Below are positions 26,254-36,455 of a DNA stretch of 64,000 nt, piece after piece. The notes under the pieces were generated by a model that was not told the origin of the DNA, made no database searches, and saw only the letters and a program-made list of their open reading frames with translations. Origin of the DNA: Vagococcus fessus (GTDB lineage: Bacteria > Bacillota > Bacilli > Lactobacillales > Vagococcaceae); contig NZ_NGJY01000002.1 in the NCBI RefSeq assembly GCF_003987565.1, positions 124,001-188,000 of the forward strand, read 5' to 3'. Positions within the stretch are counted from its first letter, which is position 1; the number at the start of each line of letters is the position of its first letter. The translations under genes and the position numbers were made by a program.

Positions 26254-27021
26254 TTAAAGTTTTTTCATGCTAACGATAGACATACCAGGGATTTGTGGTG
26301 GTAGTGAACGAGTTGTCACCGCATCACCTTTAACTGTTACTTCAACTTTATCGCCTTCAACAAAGTTTTCTACTTTGAAATCATCTTCAACTTGCTCTTC
26401 ACCCAAGTTTAAGATAACACCATCTTGACCAAATCCTTTAACTAATTCATCAGGGTCTGTTTCCGCATTGATATCAGAAACATGACAACTCATTTGACCT
26501 TCAGCCATCGTTGTTTCACCTTTTAATGTTCCTGTGAAAACAACATTATCCTTTTGGTCTGTAACTTTTTCATCTAATAATTTTACAGATACAATAGCAT
26601 TTCCTGCTACTTGCGGAGGTAGGGAACTTGTCATTGCTGAAGGACTCTTCATCGTCACTTCAACCATCTTACCTTCAGTAAGATCTTCCTCATTAATTTT
26701 ACCTTCAATTAAATCTTTTGTTGTGTTAATAATAACACCATCAACTAAGCCTTTTGAAATACCATCTGGATCTTTAACACCCTCTGCTCCAATGATATAT
26801 AGACTGACTTTATCACCCTCAACCACCGCATCTTGTTTTAATGAGCCTTTAAATATAACCTCATCTTGTTTGGCTACATCTTTTGATTCTGTTTCTTTAG
26901 TTGCTTCTGTCATCTCTGTCTTCGTCTCCGTTGTTTCAGTTTTATCAGACTTATTGCCACATGCTCCAAGAACCACCATACTCATGATTAATGCACCTGT
27001 AACTAAATATTTTTTCTTCAT
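26254..27021 (-). CDS. Lipoprotein with two tandem homologous domains
   Basis: 255-residue lipoprotein. The lipobox LGAC places the lipidated cysteine at residue 21, followed by a Thr/Glu/Lys-rich linker to about residue 52. Two repeats follow, each starting with VxFxGxLK and ending with SLPPQ(V/I)xG(N/M)xIVSxK(L/K)L: about residues 54-153 and 162-255. The domains appear beta-rich, OB-like. Function unknown; anchored at the outer face of the membrane. The gene is between rpoD and trmK, a position usually without a lipoprotein gene. Confidence 0.8.
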   Translation of the reverse strand: MKKKYLVTGALIMSMVVLGACGNKSDKTETTETKTEMTEATKETESKDVAKQDEVIFKGSLKQDAVVEGDKVSLYIIGAEGVKDPDGISKGLVDGVIINTTKDLIEGKINEEDLTEGKMVEVTMKSPSAMTSSLPPQVAGNAIVSVKLLDEKVTDQKDNVVFTGTLKGETTMAEGQMSCHVSDINAETDPDELVKGFGQDGVILNLGEEQVEDDFKVENFVEGDKVEVTVKGDAVTTRSLPPQIPGMSIVSMKKL

Positions 27022-27136
27022 ATTAAAACGCCTCTTTTCATTTACTCGACCCTATTAATGGATGAGTTAGTTTCATATTACCTCTCTATTTTACTACATT
27101 TGGCACATTCATGCTTACTATTATTACTCAATAAAA

Positions 27137-27163
27137 AACACCCTCTAAAAATTAGAGGATGTT
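27137..27163 (-). terminator. rpoD operon terminator
   Basis: Stem aacaccctcta / tagaggatgtt (one mismatch) followed by a T-run on the minus strand, just past the rpoD stop. Confidence 0.8.
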
Positions 27164-27172
27164 TCAACATTT

Positions 27173-28285
27173 TTATTCTAAGAAATCTTTTAGTTGTTTA
27201 GAACGAGATGGATGGCGTAATTTTCTTAACGCTTTTGCTTCAATCTGACGAATACGTTCACGTGTTACGCCAAATACTTTCCCAACTTCTTCAAGAGTAC
27301 GTGTACGACCATCGTCTAAACCGAAACGTAGACGTAGAACATTTTCTTCACGGTCAGTTAATGTATCAAGTACGCTCTCTAATTGTTCTTTTAATAATTC
27401 GTATGCCGCATGCTCAGCAGGGCTTGTCGCATCTTGATCTTCAATGAAGTCCCCAAGGTGCGAATCATCTTCTTCACCGATTGGCGTTTCTAATGACACT
27501 GGCTCTTGAGCAATTTTTAGGATTTCACGAACTTTTTCAGTTGGTAATTCCATTTCAGCACCGATTTCTTCTGGTAAAGGTTCACGACCTAAATCTTGAA
27601 GTAATTGACGTTGAATACGGATTAATTTATTAATAGTTTCAACCATATGTACTGGAATACGGATTGTTCTTGCTTGATCGGCAATCGCACGAGTGATCGC
27701 TTGACGAATCCACCACGTTGCATAAGTTGAGAATTTGAACCCTTTAGTATGGTCAAATTTTTCAACAGCTTTCATAAGACCCATGTTACCTTCTTGAATT
27801 AAATCAAGGAATTGCATGCCACGACCTACATAACGTTTCGCAATACTTACTACTAAACGTAAGTTAGCTTCTGCTAATTTTTGTTTCGCTTCTTGATCGC
27901 CTTCTTGAATACGAAGTGCAAGTTCAACTTCTTCCTCCGCTGTTAAAAGTGACACGCGTCCGATTTCTTTAAGATACATACGAACTGGGTCATTGATTTT
28001 CACACCTGCGGGGGCAGATAAATCTTCTAAATCCTTTTTACTTACTTTTTCTTCTTTAATCAAAGCACGTTCAGCTGGTTCGCCTGACGCATCAACAACA
28101 CTGATACCTTGATCTTCAACACGTTGAATTAAGCTATCCATTCCTTCTGAACCTAGCTCATAAGGCACTGCAATCACATCAGTCAATGTATCAATTACAA
28201 CTGCACCTTTTGGTTTATACTCTTTAATAAGCGCTAAAACCGCTTTATCATATGTTACTTTTTTTTCTCCACTTTTCTCTGCCAC
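27173..28285 (-). CDS. rpoD: RNA polymerase primary sigma factor RpoD (SigA)
   Basis: Primary sigma factor of 370 residues. A short region 1.1 is followed by region 1.2 ([13 protein letters not shown]), region 2 with the -10 recognition helix ([32 protein letters not shown]), region 3 (IRIQRQL to [11 protein letters not shown]) and region 4 with the -35 helix-turn-helix ([30 protein letters not shown]). Start is a GTG at 28285 with AAGGGGG upstream. It follows dnaG by 21 bp in the conserved macromolecular synthesis operon; rpsU, which accompanies them in many bacteria, is at a separate place here (44228). Confidence 0.98.
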   Translation of the reverse strand: MAEKSGEKKVTYDKAVLALIKEYKPKGAVVIDTLTDVIAVPYELGSEGMDSLIQRVEDQGISVVDASGEPAERALIKEEKVSKKDLEDLSAPAGVKINDPVRMYLKEIGRVSLLTAEEEVELALRIQEGDQEAKQKLAEANLRLVVSIAKRYVGRGMQFLDLIQEGNMGLMKAVEKFDHTKGFKFSTYATWWIRQAITRAIADQARTIRIPVHMVETINKLIRIQRQLLQDLGREPLPEEIGAEMELPTEKVREILKIAQEPVSLETPIGEEDDSHLGDFIEDQDATSPAEHAAYELLKEQLESVLDTLTDREENVLRLRFGLDDGRTRTLEEVGKVFGVTRERIRQIEAKALRKLRHPSRSKQLKDFLE

Positions 28286-28306
28286 AGAAGAAAGCCCCCT
28301 TTTAGT

Positions 28307-30247
28307 TTATCGTAGACTTTTTAAGTCACGCTGTAGATTTATAATTTCAATCGTCAGGTCTTGTTCGAGTTGCTTGTTCCCTTGACGACTTGCTTCTTTT
28401 TGTTGTTTTAATTTTTCTTGCTTGGTTACTTCTAATTTTTGACGCTTAATAGCTAGCAAATAATCATTTATTTCTCTTTCAGAACTCTCATCTGATAAAT
28501 CTTGGTAAGATAACTGAACCACTTTATTCTTCAGATGATCTTCTTTAAGATAATCTAAAAAAGCAGCTTCTTCAAATTCACTATGTATCATCATATAATC
28601 ATTAAAGTGATGATAGAGCTCTTGATACTCATCGTGAATAAACGTAAACTCCTCAATTTGAGAAATCTTAGCTTGTACACCCCGTTCATGCATAATGCGG
28701 TATAAGAGAAATTGTTCTGCTTTTTCTCCCACACTAAGCGGTCTTTCTTGAAACTCTTTCACCTGAGTACTAGACCTTTGGTAAACAGGAGGTTCATTGT
28801 GATAAACCGGTTCACCATACGGTGGTTCGAAGGTCTCTGGATAAGGTGGTTCAGGCATGACATCGTCTACGACTACCGAACGATCTGGTCGTTGCTGTTT
28901 CTGACGTGTTCGATCTACCTGTTTAACCTTTTGTAATTCAGATTCAATCGCTTCTGGCGAAATACTGAATTCTTCTGACAATTGAGTAATATAAACTTCT
29001 CTTTCGATAACAGAAGGAATTTTAGCTAGTTCTTTAACCATCTCTTCAATATAAGCAAATTTTTCTTGCTCATTTTTCATGTTCTTACCTTTTTGATGGT
29101 ATCTCATGTAAAAACTAAATGGACTTTCACGACCATTTTTCATTATTTCTCGGTAGCGTTCTTCTCCATTTTCTTTAATAAAATCATCTGGATCAAGACC
29201 ACCTGGTAAACTTAAAATGCTTATACCTAAGTCGGTTTGTGCACTTAATAGCTCAATTGCACGATGCGTAGCTTCAATCCCAGCTGAATCACCATCATAG
29301 GCAATCACAACATTTTTAGACTGACGTTTTATCATGTTGATTTGCTCGTTTGTTAAGCTAGTCCCCATGGACGCCACACCTTGTTTTACACCTGCACGCC
29401 ATGACGCTATGACATCCATAAACCCTTCAAATAAAATAAGTTCCTGCTCCTTGCGAGCAATAGCTTTTGCCTTGTCAAAGTTGAATAAGACTTGGCGTTT
29501 ATTAAATAATGGTGTTTCTGGACTATTAAGATACTTAGGTTGTTTCGATGTATCCACCGTTTCACTTGGAAGAACACGTCCTGAAAATGCGACGGTCTTG
29601 CCTTTATCATCACGAATTGGAAACATTATCCGCTGATAAAAACGATCAACAAACCCTTCATCTCTCTCTGTCATCAAACCTGATTCGGCTAATAATTCAT
29701 CAGAAATATTATCTCTCTCGAATACTTTTTGTAAAAGTATACGCTCTTTCGGTGCATAGCCAATCTCAAACTCTTTGATAAGTTCTTCTGTCATACCCCG
29801 TTCTTTAAGATAATGAAGTGCCTCTTCTCCAGCTTCTGTATTGAGTAACACATGGTGATAGATATCAGCAGCCGTTTCATGTAACTTCAAAAGTTCTTGA
29901 CGTTGACGCATAGCCGGCGTCACTTCAACCTCTGCGGGTGTTACAAAACTTAAGTCCGTCGAGATATTGCCAATTTCAGCAACTTTCTTTACTGATTCAG
30001 GAAAGCTAAGTCCTTCAAGCTCTTGTAAAAATTTAAATACATTTCCACCCTTACCACAGCCAAAACAGTAAAAGATTTGTTTATCTTCTACGACTGAGAA
30101 TGAGGGAGAACGCTCTTCATGAAACGGACACAAACCAAAATAATTTTTACCTGATTTTTTCAGTTGGACATATTGTCCAACTATCTCAACAATATTAGTC
30201 TGTGTTCTAATATCCTCAAGCATCTCTTGAGGAATACGTTGTGCCAT
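28307..30247 (-). CDS. dnaG: DNA primase DnaG
   Basis: 646-residue primase that makes RNA primers at the replication fork. The CHC2 zinc-binding domain is at the N-terminus (CPFHEERSPSFSV and FYCFGCGKGGN), then the RNA polymerase core with the TOPRIM motif LFEGFMDVI and AYDGDSAG, then a Pro/Tyr-rich linker (about 500-530) and the helicase-binding C-terminal domain. ATG 30247 (MAQRIPQEML) is chosen because GTGAGGTGA lies just upstream; the frame stays open for 31 further codons into the leader, which lacks a start with an RBS. Confidence 0.97.
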   Translation of the reverse strand: MAQRIPQEMLEDIRTQTNIVEIVGQYVQLKKSGKNYFGLCPFHEERSPSFSVVEDKQIFYCFGCGKGGNVFKFLQELEGLSFPESVKKVAEIGNISTDLSFVTPAEVEVTPAMRQRQELLKLHETAADIYHHVLLNTEAGEEALHYLKERGMTEELIKEFEIGYAPKERILLQKVFERDNISDELLAESGLMTERDEGFVDRFYQRIMFPIRDDKGKTVAFSGRVLPSETVDTSKQPKYLNSPETPLFNKRQVLFNFDKAKAIARKEQELILFEGFMDVIASWRAGVKQGVASMGTSLTNEQINMIKRQSKNVVIAYDGDSAGIEATHRAIELLSAQTDLGISILSLPGGLDPDDFIKENGEERYREIMKNGRESPFSFYMRYHQKGKNMKNEQEKFAYIEEMVKELAKIPSVIEREVYITQLSEEFSISPEAIESELQKVKQVDRTRQKQQRPDRSVVVDDVMPEPPYPETFEPPYGEPVYHNEPPVYQRSSTQVKEFQERPLSVGEKAEQFLLYRIMHERGVQAKISQIEEFTFIHDEYQELYHHFNDYMMIHSEFEEAAFLDYLKEDHLKNKVVQLSYQDLSDESSEREINDYLLAIKRQKLEVTKQEKLKQQKEASRQGNKQLEQDLTIEIINLQRDLKSLR

Positions 30248-30345
30248 TGTTCTCACCTCACTTATTATGGTTACAGGTATCAAAGGCCGCACCGAACGAA
30301 ACGTTCGACACGACCCTTGGAAATGTCCATAAATATTCATATTCT

Positions 30346-30373
30346 ATTATAGCACACTTCCCTTGTATAGCAA
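30346..30373 (-). promoter_or_regulatory. Probable dnaG-rpoD promoter
   Basis: Minus strand TTGCTA (30368-30373), 16 bases, TATAAT (30346-30351). The 100-base leader before dnaG includes a cgaacg-aaa-cgttcg hairpin at 30293-30307. Confidence 0.6.
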
Positions 30374-30409
30374 TTACTAGCCCTCTGATTAAAACGCTTT
30401 TTTACAAAA

Positions 30410-30446
30410 AAATGAGAGCTAACTTTGATCCCGTTAGCTCTCATTT
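30410..30446 (-). terminator. Terminator of the PASTA/ABC operon
   Basis: Perfect 14-base stem aaatgagagctaac / gttagctctcattt with an A-tract on the left, giving a U-tract in the leftward transcript. Confidence 0.9.
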
Positions 30447-30475
30447 CTTTTACCTTATTTTTAACTACATGTTTA

Positions 30476-31951
30476 TTATTCTTTTTCAATCTTCTTTACT
30501 GGCTTAGGTGCTTTTTTACCATTACTTATTCCAATTTTAACAGTATACTCCATTGGGACATACTGATTATAAGCACTCATTTCAACCACTGTTCCTTTTT
30601 CCTCAGTTGAATTTTTTTCATAAGTTTGATAATAAATAGCCGCACCTTTTGATCGATAATCTTCATAAAAAGCTTTCTCCAAGTCACCCTCTAGTTGACC
30701 AAAGTATGATCTTAAATAGGGACGACCATTTGAATACGTTGCAGTTACTCTAGCTTGTTCCTTCGTTTTTAACTTAGTTCCCGCTTCTACTGATTGAGAA
30801 ATCAAATTACCGTATGGAACTGAACCTGAAAAGACTTGTTTCACAGTTACTTCCAAGCCTTCTACACTCGTTGCTGACTCCATCGTGTAATCAGAGAAGT
30901 TTGGAACCATTACTGATTTCCCTTCAGAAATAACTACTTTAAATGGTGATTTTTTCGCTATTTTCTGACCTTTTTCATGTGATTGAGAAATGACTAAGCC
31001 TTCTTCAATCTTGTCTGAGTCGCTTTTTTCATAGGTTGCTTCCAACTCATTTTTTTTGACCCACTCTTCCACTACCTCTTTAGATTTCCCTTTGAAGTCA
31101 GGAACTGTGATATCTTTTTCAAATACTTCTTTCCCTTTAGAGTAGGTTACAATAACTTGGTCAGAACGTGTATATGTTTTTTCCGTCACATCTTTATCTT
31201 TAAACTCTAATTTGATAAATTCTTTTTCTTTCTTTTTATCGCTATAGTCATCTAAAACGGTCACATTATCTGCCTTATTTTTTACGATCCACTCCGTTGC
31301 TGCAGCTTTTGATAGCTTACTAAAATCTGGTAAAGGTAGAACTTCATCAGGATCTGGGCCTTTACTTGCAGTTAAAATCAGTGTTTCTTTTTTCTTTAGT
31401 TTGCTAGTCGATTCTGGTTTCTGTTTCAAAATGACATTTGCTTCTTTTTGTGTATTGAACTCTGTTTCCACTTTAATCGCGACATCATTCTCACTACTCC
31501 ATGTTCTCGCTTCAGATACTGTTTTATTCTTAAAGTTTGGCACCTCTACATGACTATAGCTATACCACGCCCAAGCAATTAAACAACCCGATACGACCCC
31601 TATTATTGTCCCAACAATAAGTTGTTTTTGCTTTTTCTTTTTATAAGTAGGATCAATTTCAACTTCTTCCCCTACCGTAGAACTAATGGCAGCTTGTTTC
31701 TTTTCTTTTTTTCTAGACGTCTTGATGGTTTCTTTCGGCATCGATTTTTTAGATGCTGTATTGTCTTCTACCTCTACCTCTACGTCATATTCTTCCATCA
31801 AACGACGTTCAATTTCTCTTTTTAACGCTTCTTCGTCTTGAACCTCTTTTGATTTAGCAGGTCTATCTGGTTTCTTTTCATTATTTTTTTCTTTTTTTGC
31901 TATGGTTTTACCATAATTATCTTGGTCAAAATTCGATAAAAAATCACTCAT
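30476..31951 (-). CDS. PASTA-domain membrane protein without a kinase domain
   Basis: 491-residue bitopic protein. Residues 1-110 are cytoplasmic and highly charged (long Lys/Glu runs, likely coiled coil around 35-60), residues 111-131 form one transmembrane helix, and four PASTA-like repeats follow outside: about 135-199, 205-275, 281-345 and 347-409, each opening with a (V/L)P(N/D)F motif. A further C-terminal domain of about 80 residues (YLRSYFGQLEGDLEKAFYEDY) ends in a Lys/Pro tail. PASTA domains bind peptidoglycan fragments in PknB-type kinases and some PBPs, but here neither catalytic domain is present. Start overlaps the end of the ABC ATPase gene by 8 bases, so the protein probably works with that transporter. 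Confidence 0.85.
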   Translation of the reverse strand: MSDFLSNFDQDNYGKTIAKKEKNNEKKPDRPAKSKEVQDEEALKREIERRLMEEYDVEVEVEDNTASKKSMPKETIKTSRKKEKKQAAISSTVGEEVEIDPTYKKKKQKQLIVGTIIGVVSGCLIAWAWYSYSHVEVPNFKNKTVSEARTWSSENDVAIKVETEFNTQKEANVILKQKPESTSKLKKKETLILTASKGPDPDEVLPLPDFSKLSKAAATEWIVKNKADNVTVLDDYSDKKKEKEFIKLEFKDKDVTEKTYTRSDQVIVTYSKGKEVFEKDITVPDFKGKSKEVVEEWVKKNELEATYEKSDSDKIEEGLVISQSHEKGQKIAKKSPFKVVISEGKSVMVPNFSDYTMESATSVEGLEVTVKQVFSGSVPYGNLISQSVEAGTKLKTKEQARVTATYSNGRPYLRSYFGQLEGDLEKAFYEDYRSKGAAIYYQTYEKNSTEEKGTVVEMSAYNQYVPMEYTVKIGISNGKKAPKPVKKIEKE

Positions 31952-32618
31952 ATTTACTCAACATCCCTTTTTTAAGATACAATGTTTCATCTGACATCGC
32001 TGCTATTTCATTAGAATGAGTTACTACAATGACACATTTATTATGTTCATGTGCTAAAGTTTTAAAAATATCAACAATTTCTAGCTCCATCTCTTCATCT
32101 AAATTTCCGGTTGGCTCATCTGCTAATATAACATCCACATTTGTTGCAAGTGCTCTTGCAATCGCAACACGTTGTTGCTCTCCACCAGAAAGTTTGTTAA
32201 CTGGTCGATTAGCTTTTGTTAAAACAATTCCAATATAATCTAATAAATTATAGGCTACTACTTCTGGGTTTTCTGGCAACTTATTTTCTGTAATCGACAT
32301 AGGAACCATCACATTCTCAACCGCGGTTAAGTAGGGAATAAGATTGTAACTTTGGAAAATTATTCCGATTTTATTACGTCTAAAGTTCTCATAACCAATT
32401 TGTTTGATATCATTCCCCTCGAAAAGAATTTCTCCTTCCTTAGGTTCATCAAGTGCACTAATTAATGATAAAAAGGTTGTTTTACCAGAGCCCGATTGCC
32501 CTAATATCGTGTAAAATTTACCCTTTTCAAATCCAACTGTTGTATCTTTTAAAATAAAGCGACGTTGATCGCCATCTTGGTAAAAATAACTCACATTTTT
32601 AGTTTCTAATATTGCCAT
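31944..32618 (-). CDS. ABC transporter ATP-binding protein, MacB/LolD type
   Basis: 224-residue nucleotide-binding domain with Walker A GQSGSGKT (near 38-45), Q-loop, signature LSGGEQQR, Walker B VILADEPTGNLD and the switch His in VVTHSNE. The sequence around the D-loop is that of type VII ABC systems (MacB, LolD, FtsE), which pair with FtsX-like permeases and act by transmitting force across the membrane rather than by classical transport. The permease gene is 13 bp upstream and the PASTA protein gene overlaps downstream. Confidence 0.93.
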   Translation of the reverse strand: MAILETKNVSYFYQDGDQRRFILKDTTVGFEKGKFYTILGQSGSGKTTFLSLISALDEPKEGEILFEGNDIKQIGYENFRRNKIGIIFQSYNLIPYLTAVENVMVPMSITENKLPENPEVVAYNLLDYIGIVLTKANRPVNKLSGGEQQRVAIARALATNVDVILADEPTGNLDEEMELEIVDIFKTLAHEHNKCVIVVTHSNEIAAMSDETLYLKKGMLSKYE

Positions 32619-32631
32619 CTTAAGTCCCCCC

Positions 32632-34161
32632 TTACATCATTATTTTCTTAGGATTTAGTCGTAAAATATAAATCAAAGGTATCACCGTTGAAAGTAAAAC
32701 AGTCAGTAACCCCACCACATAGAATACACCGATATATTTTGCTGATAATGAGACTTCATACGATTCTTTAACATCAGTTGCATCAACTGAATTACCCGTC
32801 AACTCTGCTAATTCCCAATCATCTTCATTCATCATACCCATATCATTATTCTTATCTTCTTGTGCTTTCATTTGAGTTGAAATAAGTGAGCCAGATACAT
32901 TCTTAGCTAAAACATTTCCTGTAAAGACAGATAATGTAATCGCAACAAATGCAATCATAACTACCTCTATCACGATTTGACCGATTACTTTTGTACGTTT
33001 CTCACCCAAAGAAATATAAATCCCTAATTCATGCTTACGGTCACGTAAGAACAACAAGACAACCAATGAAATAATCAGCAGAGTTGCACCTACTGATACA
33101 TAAATCACGTATTTAGCAATCTTCGACATATTTTTTACAGGACCTGCGATAGAATCGTATTGGTCTGTCGACATGATTAATTTACTGTATTTATCAGGTA
33201 GTAACGCTGTGGCATCTTGTTTAAACGCCTCAGCATCTTCTGGTGTTTTAAGAACAAAATAAGGTGTCAATGGTTCCGAAGGTTGCTCCCCTTTTAAAAT
33301 CTCTTCCATCTCTTTTTTATAAGAAGGGAATTTCTTATACATTCCTTCTTCAAATGCTTTATTATTTTTTTTAATGACGTCATTCGGAGCATAGATTAAA
33401 TTGTATAAGTTTTCTACCATGTTCTCTGCTACGTCATTTCGTTTCTTCTCTTTTTTATCATTTACAATCGGTGAAAACAAACCAATAATGTCAAACACTT
33501 GTTTTTGTGTGAATAACTCTGGCTTATTCTTTTCATCATCCATCGCTTCTGAATCCATATAATTTGGTGATGAGGAATCTACTACAAGCTTATCACCAAC
33601 TTTTAGATTATTTTTCTTAGCCATTTGTTTCGAAATAATCGCGACAGGTTTTCCACTCGCAATTTCCTCTTCTGTAAAAACTCGACCATCGGTTAGTTCA
33701 ACTTTCTTCTCTTCAATATCCATTACTTTAGGATAATTGACACCTTTATATGAAAAAAATTCAGTTAGGCCATCTTGGCTCTGCATCTCTTCCTCTTCAT
33801 GCTTTTGATACATCTTTAACTCTTTAGTTTGCGCCCCACCTGTTATATTGTAGTCATAATATTTAACATAAGGTAGTGACCCAATCTCTTTAATCTTGTC
33901 CAATGTTAATTCTTTATTTCCTGGTCCTTTTTCATCATCAGGGTGCTCATTCCAAAATTTCTCAAACTCTTTTGAATTTATCCCTACTGTCGCAGTCCCA
34001 CCTAATTGTTTCTTAATATTTTTTTCAACATTTTGTGTCGCTTGCTGAATTGAGATAGCACCTGCGATTACATTTCCTAAAATAAAAATAACTGCAAATA
34101 AAATTAAAGACTTCCCCTTTTTTCTCGTAACACTCGCTATCGCTCGTTTAAAATAATTCAT
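32632..34161 (-). CDS. ABC transporter permease, FtsX/MacB-like
   Basis: 509-residue membrane protein. One helix near residues 17-39 is followed by a large extracytoplasmic domain of about 300 residues, rich in Lys, Glu and Asp, with a MacB-periplasmic-core-like pattern (LTDGRVFTEEEIASGKPVAIISKQMAKKNNLKVGD). The C-terminal FtsX domain has three helices with the cytoplasmic motif LRDRKHELGIYISLGEKRTKVIGQ, and a roughly 60-residue acidic outer segment before the last helix. ATG 34161 is chosen for the AAGGGG site 7 bases upstream; a GTG at 34185 is an alternative. Forms a unit with the ATPase and PASTA protein. Confidence 0.87.
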   Translation of the reverse strand: MNYFKRAIASVTRKKGKSLILFAVIFILGNVIAGAISIQQATQNVEKNIKKQLGGTATVGINSKEFEKFWNEHPDDEKGPGNKELTLDKIKEIGSLPYVKYYDYNITGGAQTKELKMYQKHEEEEMQSQDGLTEFFSYKGVNYPKVMDIEEKKVELTDGRVFTEEEIASGKPVAIISKQMAKKNNLKVGDKLVVDSSSPNYMDSEAMDDEKNKPELFTQKQVFDIIGLFSPIVNDKKEKKRNDVAENMVENLYNLIYAPNDVIKKNNKAFEEGMYKKFPSYKKEMEEILKGEQPSEPLTPYFVLKTPEDAEAFKQDATALLPDKYSKLIMSTDQYDSIAGPVKNMSKIAKYVIYVSVGATLLIISLVVLLFLRDRKHELGIYISLGEKRTKVIGQIVIEVVMIAFVAITLSVFTGNVLAKNVSGSLISTQMKAQEDKNNDMGMMNEDDWELAELTGNSVDATDVKESYEVSLSAKYIGVFYVVGLLTVLLSTVIPLIYILRLNPKKIMM

Positions 34162-34330
34162 ACCATCGCCCCTTTTCCTCTCCACTTTTATCGCCTAATT
34201 ATACCCCGACTATACCATAGGCTCCTAATGAAAACTATTTAATTTTTTCTTATTAAACCGCTAACAGAATTCGTAATAATAAGCTTTTAAACAAATACCC
34301 CTCATTAAAATAACAGCCTACTTATACTAA

Positions 34331-34360
34331 AAACTCCGCATCAATTAAGATGCGGAGTTT
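34331..34360 (-). terminator. glyS terminator
   Basis: Perfect stem aaactccgcatc / gatgcggagttt with loop aattaa just past the glyS stop; A-rich left flank gives the U-tract. Confidence 0.9.
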
Positions 34361-34366
34361 CATTTA

Positions 34367-36454
34367 TTATTTAATAACAAGTAAATCTAAGCTTGCAATT
34401 GATTTAGCAATCTTAGCAATTTTATTCAATTGACGTAGACGATTTGCTTTAACAGAATCATCTTCTGCCATTACCATTGTTTCATCGAAGTAAGCATCGA
34501 TTAACGGTTGTAGTGCTTTAAGTGCATCGTAATTTTCTGATAATGTACGGTCCATTGCTTTTGTTTCTAATTCGGCAACAGCTGTATGCAAGTTTTTCTC
34601 AGCTTCATTTTCAAATAACTTAGGTTCAACTTCTTCATGAATCCCTTTTTCAAGTAATTCATGACCTTTTTTAGCTAAGTTCATAACACGAGTTAAGGCT
34701 TCAATAGATGGTTTGAAATCATCGTTTGATTGGCTCGCTTTTAAGACATGAGCCGCCTCTGACATCGTTGTTAAGTTTGCTTCATCTGTGTTAATAACAG
34801 CTTCAATAATATCATGACGGATTTCTTTTGTTGATAAGAATTGTTTCATACGTGCTTTAATGAAGTCTAAAATGCTGTCCACATCTGCAGATAATGTTAC
34901 GCCATATTTAGCTGAGTCTTTATTTATTGTTTCTAAAATATCACGGTATAGCTCAATAAGCGGTAAGTCCCACTCACGGTCAGCAACAATACGGACAATA
35001 CCATATGTTTGACGACGTAAACCATAAGGATCATTTGATCCACTTGGAACCATATCAGCATTGAAGAAGCTCATCACTGAATCTAATTTATCCGCAACCG
35101 CTAAGATTGCACCTAATTCAGATTCTGGTAAGTCACCTTCACTTGATGTTGGCATATAGTGTTCTTTGATTGCTTTTGCTACTGCTGGATTTTCACCTTG
35201 CATTAACGCATATTTCTCACCCATAATCCCTTGTAATTCAGGGAATTCACCGACCATGTTAGTCATTAAATCAAATTTATAGATTTCAGAAGCACGTTGT
35301 AGTAATGCTAAGTCATCTGCTGTTAAACCTAGTTTTTGACCTAAAATTTGAGCGACTGCCCCAGTACGTTGCATTTTTTCATATGTTGAACCAATTTTTT
35401 CATGGAATGTGACGTTTTTAAGTTTTTCAACACATTCAGCGATTGTTAGTTCTTTGTCATCACGGAAGAAGAATTCAGCATCTTCAAGACGAGCTAGTAA
35501 TACTTTTTCATTTCCTTTAATCACGTTTTCAATATGAGCATCGTTACCATTACGAACTGAAACAAAATGAGGCATTAATTGACCTACTTCATTCGTTACG
35601 TAGAAATAACGTTGATGTTCTTTCATTGATGTGATTAGAACTTCTTCAGGAATATCTAAGTATTTTTGGTCAAAGTTACCCACAAATGCTGTTGGGTATT
35701 CCACAAGATTTGTCACTTCTTCTAATAACTCATCGTCAACAATGACTTTGAAATTATTTTCCACAGATAGAGCTTCCATTTGTGCCACGATTAAATCTTG
35801 ACGTTCTTGGCTGTTAACAATAACAGCTTGAGCGCGTAAGTCTTCTTCGTATGTATCAGCACTTGTGATTGACGCTTCTTGACCTAAGAAACGATGACCA
35901 CGTGATGTACGGTCTGTTTGGATGTCTAATAATTCAAATGGTACAACTTCTTCGCCTAATAATGCCACTAACCAATGAATTGGACGAATGTATTTGAAAT
36001 CATAACTTCCCCAGTGCATGCTAACAGGGAAGTTAATACTTTTAATAACAGAAGGCATTTCTGCTAACACTTCTTTTGCTTCTTTACCCGGAATAAATTT
36101 ATTAATATGAACGTACTCTACACCTTTGATTTCTTTGAAGAAAATATCTTCTGGTGTCATTCCTTGTCCACGTACAAATCCTTGAGCTGCTTTTGACCAA
36201 TTGCCTTCATCGTCTAATGCGATTTTTTTAGCCGGTCCTTTTGCTTCTTCTTCGATATCTGCTTGTTTTTCAGCTAAGCCATTAACACGTAGGCCTAAAC
36301 GACGAGGTGTTGAGAATGTTTCAATAGACTCAAAGTCTAAACGATTATCTTTTAAAAATGCTGCTGTCTTATCTTTTAATTGAGCCACACTTGGTGAAAC
36401 CACATGAGCGGGCATTTCTTCTAAACCGATTTCTAATAGGAAATTTTGAGCCAT
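34367..36454 (-). CDS. glyS: Glycyl-tRNA synthetase beta subunit
   Basis: 695-residue beta chain of the bacterial alpha2-beta2 glycyl-tRNA synthetase, which binds tRNA-Gly and is needed for charging. The N-terminal [14 protein letters not shown] and the internal [20 protein letters not shown] and [10 protein letters not shown] motifs are diagnostic, with an HD-like region and a C-terminal anticodon-binding DALR domain. Start is one base after the glyQ stop, so the subunits are translationally coupled. Confidence 0.97.
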   Translation of the reverse strand: MAQNFLLEIGLEEMPAHVVSPSVAQLKDKTAAFLKDNRLDFESIETFSTPRRLGLRVNGLAEKQADIEEEAKGPAKKIALDDEGNWSKAAQGFVRGQGMTPEDIFFKEIKGVEYVHINKFIPGKEAKEVLAEMPSVIKSINFPVSMHWGSYDFKYIRPIHWLVALLGEEVVPFELLDIQTDRTSRGHRFLGQEASITSADTYEEDLRAQAVIVNSQERQDLIVAQMEALSVENNFKVIVDDELLEEVTNLVEYPTAFVGNFDQKYLDIPEEVLITSMKEHQRYFYVTNEVGQLMPHFVSVRNGNDAHIENVIKGNEKVLLARLEDAEFFFRDDKELTIAECVEKLKNVTFHEKIGSTYEKMQRTGAVAQILGQKLGLTADDLALLQRASEIYKFDLMTNMVGEFPELQGIMGEKYALMQGENPAVAKAIKEHYMPTSSEGDLPESELGAILAVADKLDSVMSFFNADMVPSGSNDPYGLRRQTYGIVRIVADREWDLPLIELYRDILETINKDSAKYGVTLSADVDSILDFIKARMKQFLSTKEIRHDIIEAVINTDEANLTTMSEAAHVLKASQSNDDFKPSIEALTRVMNLAKKGHELLEKGIHEEVEPKLFENEAEKNLHTAVAELETKAMDRTLSENYDALKALQPLIDAYFDETMVMAEDDSVKANRLRQLNKIAKIAKSIASLDLLVIK

Positions 36455-36455
36455 C

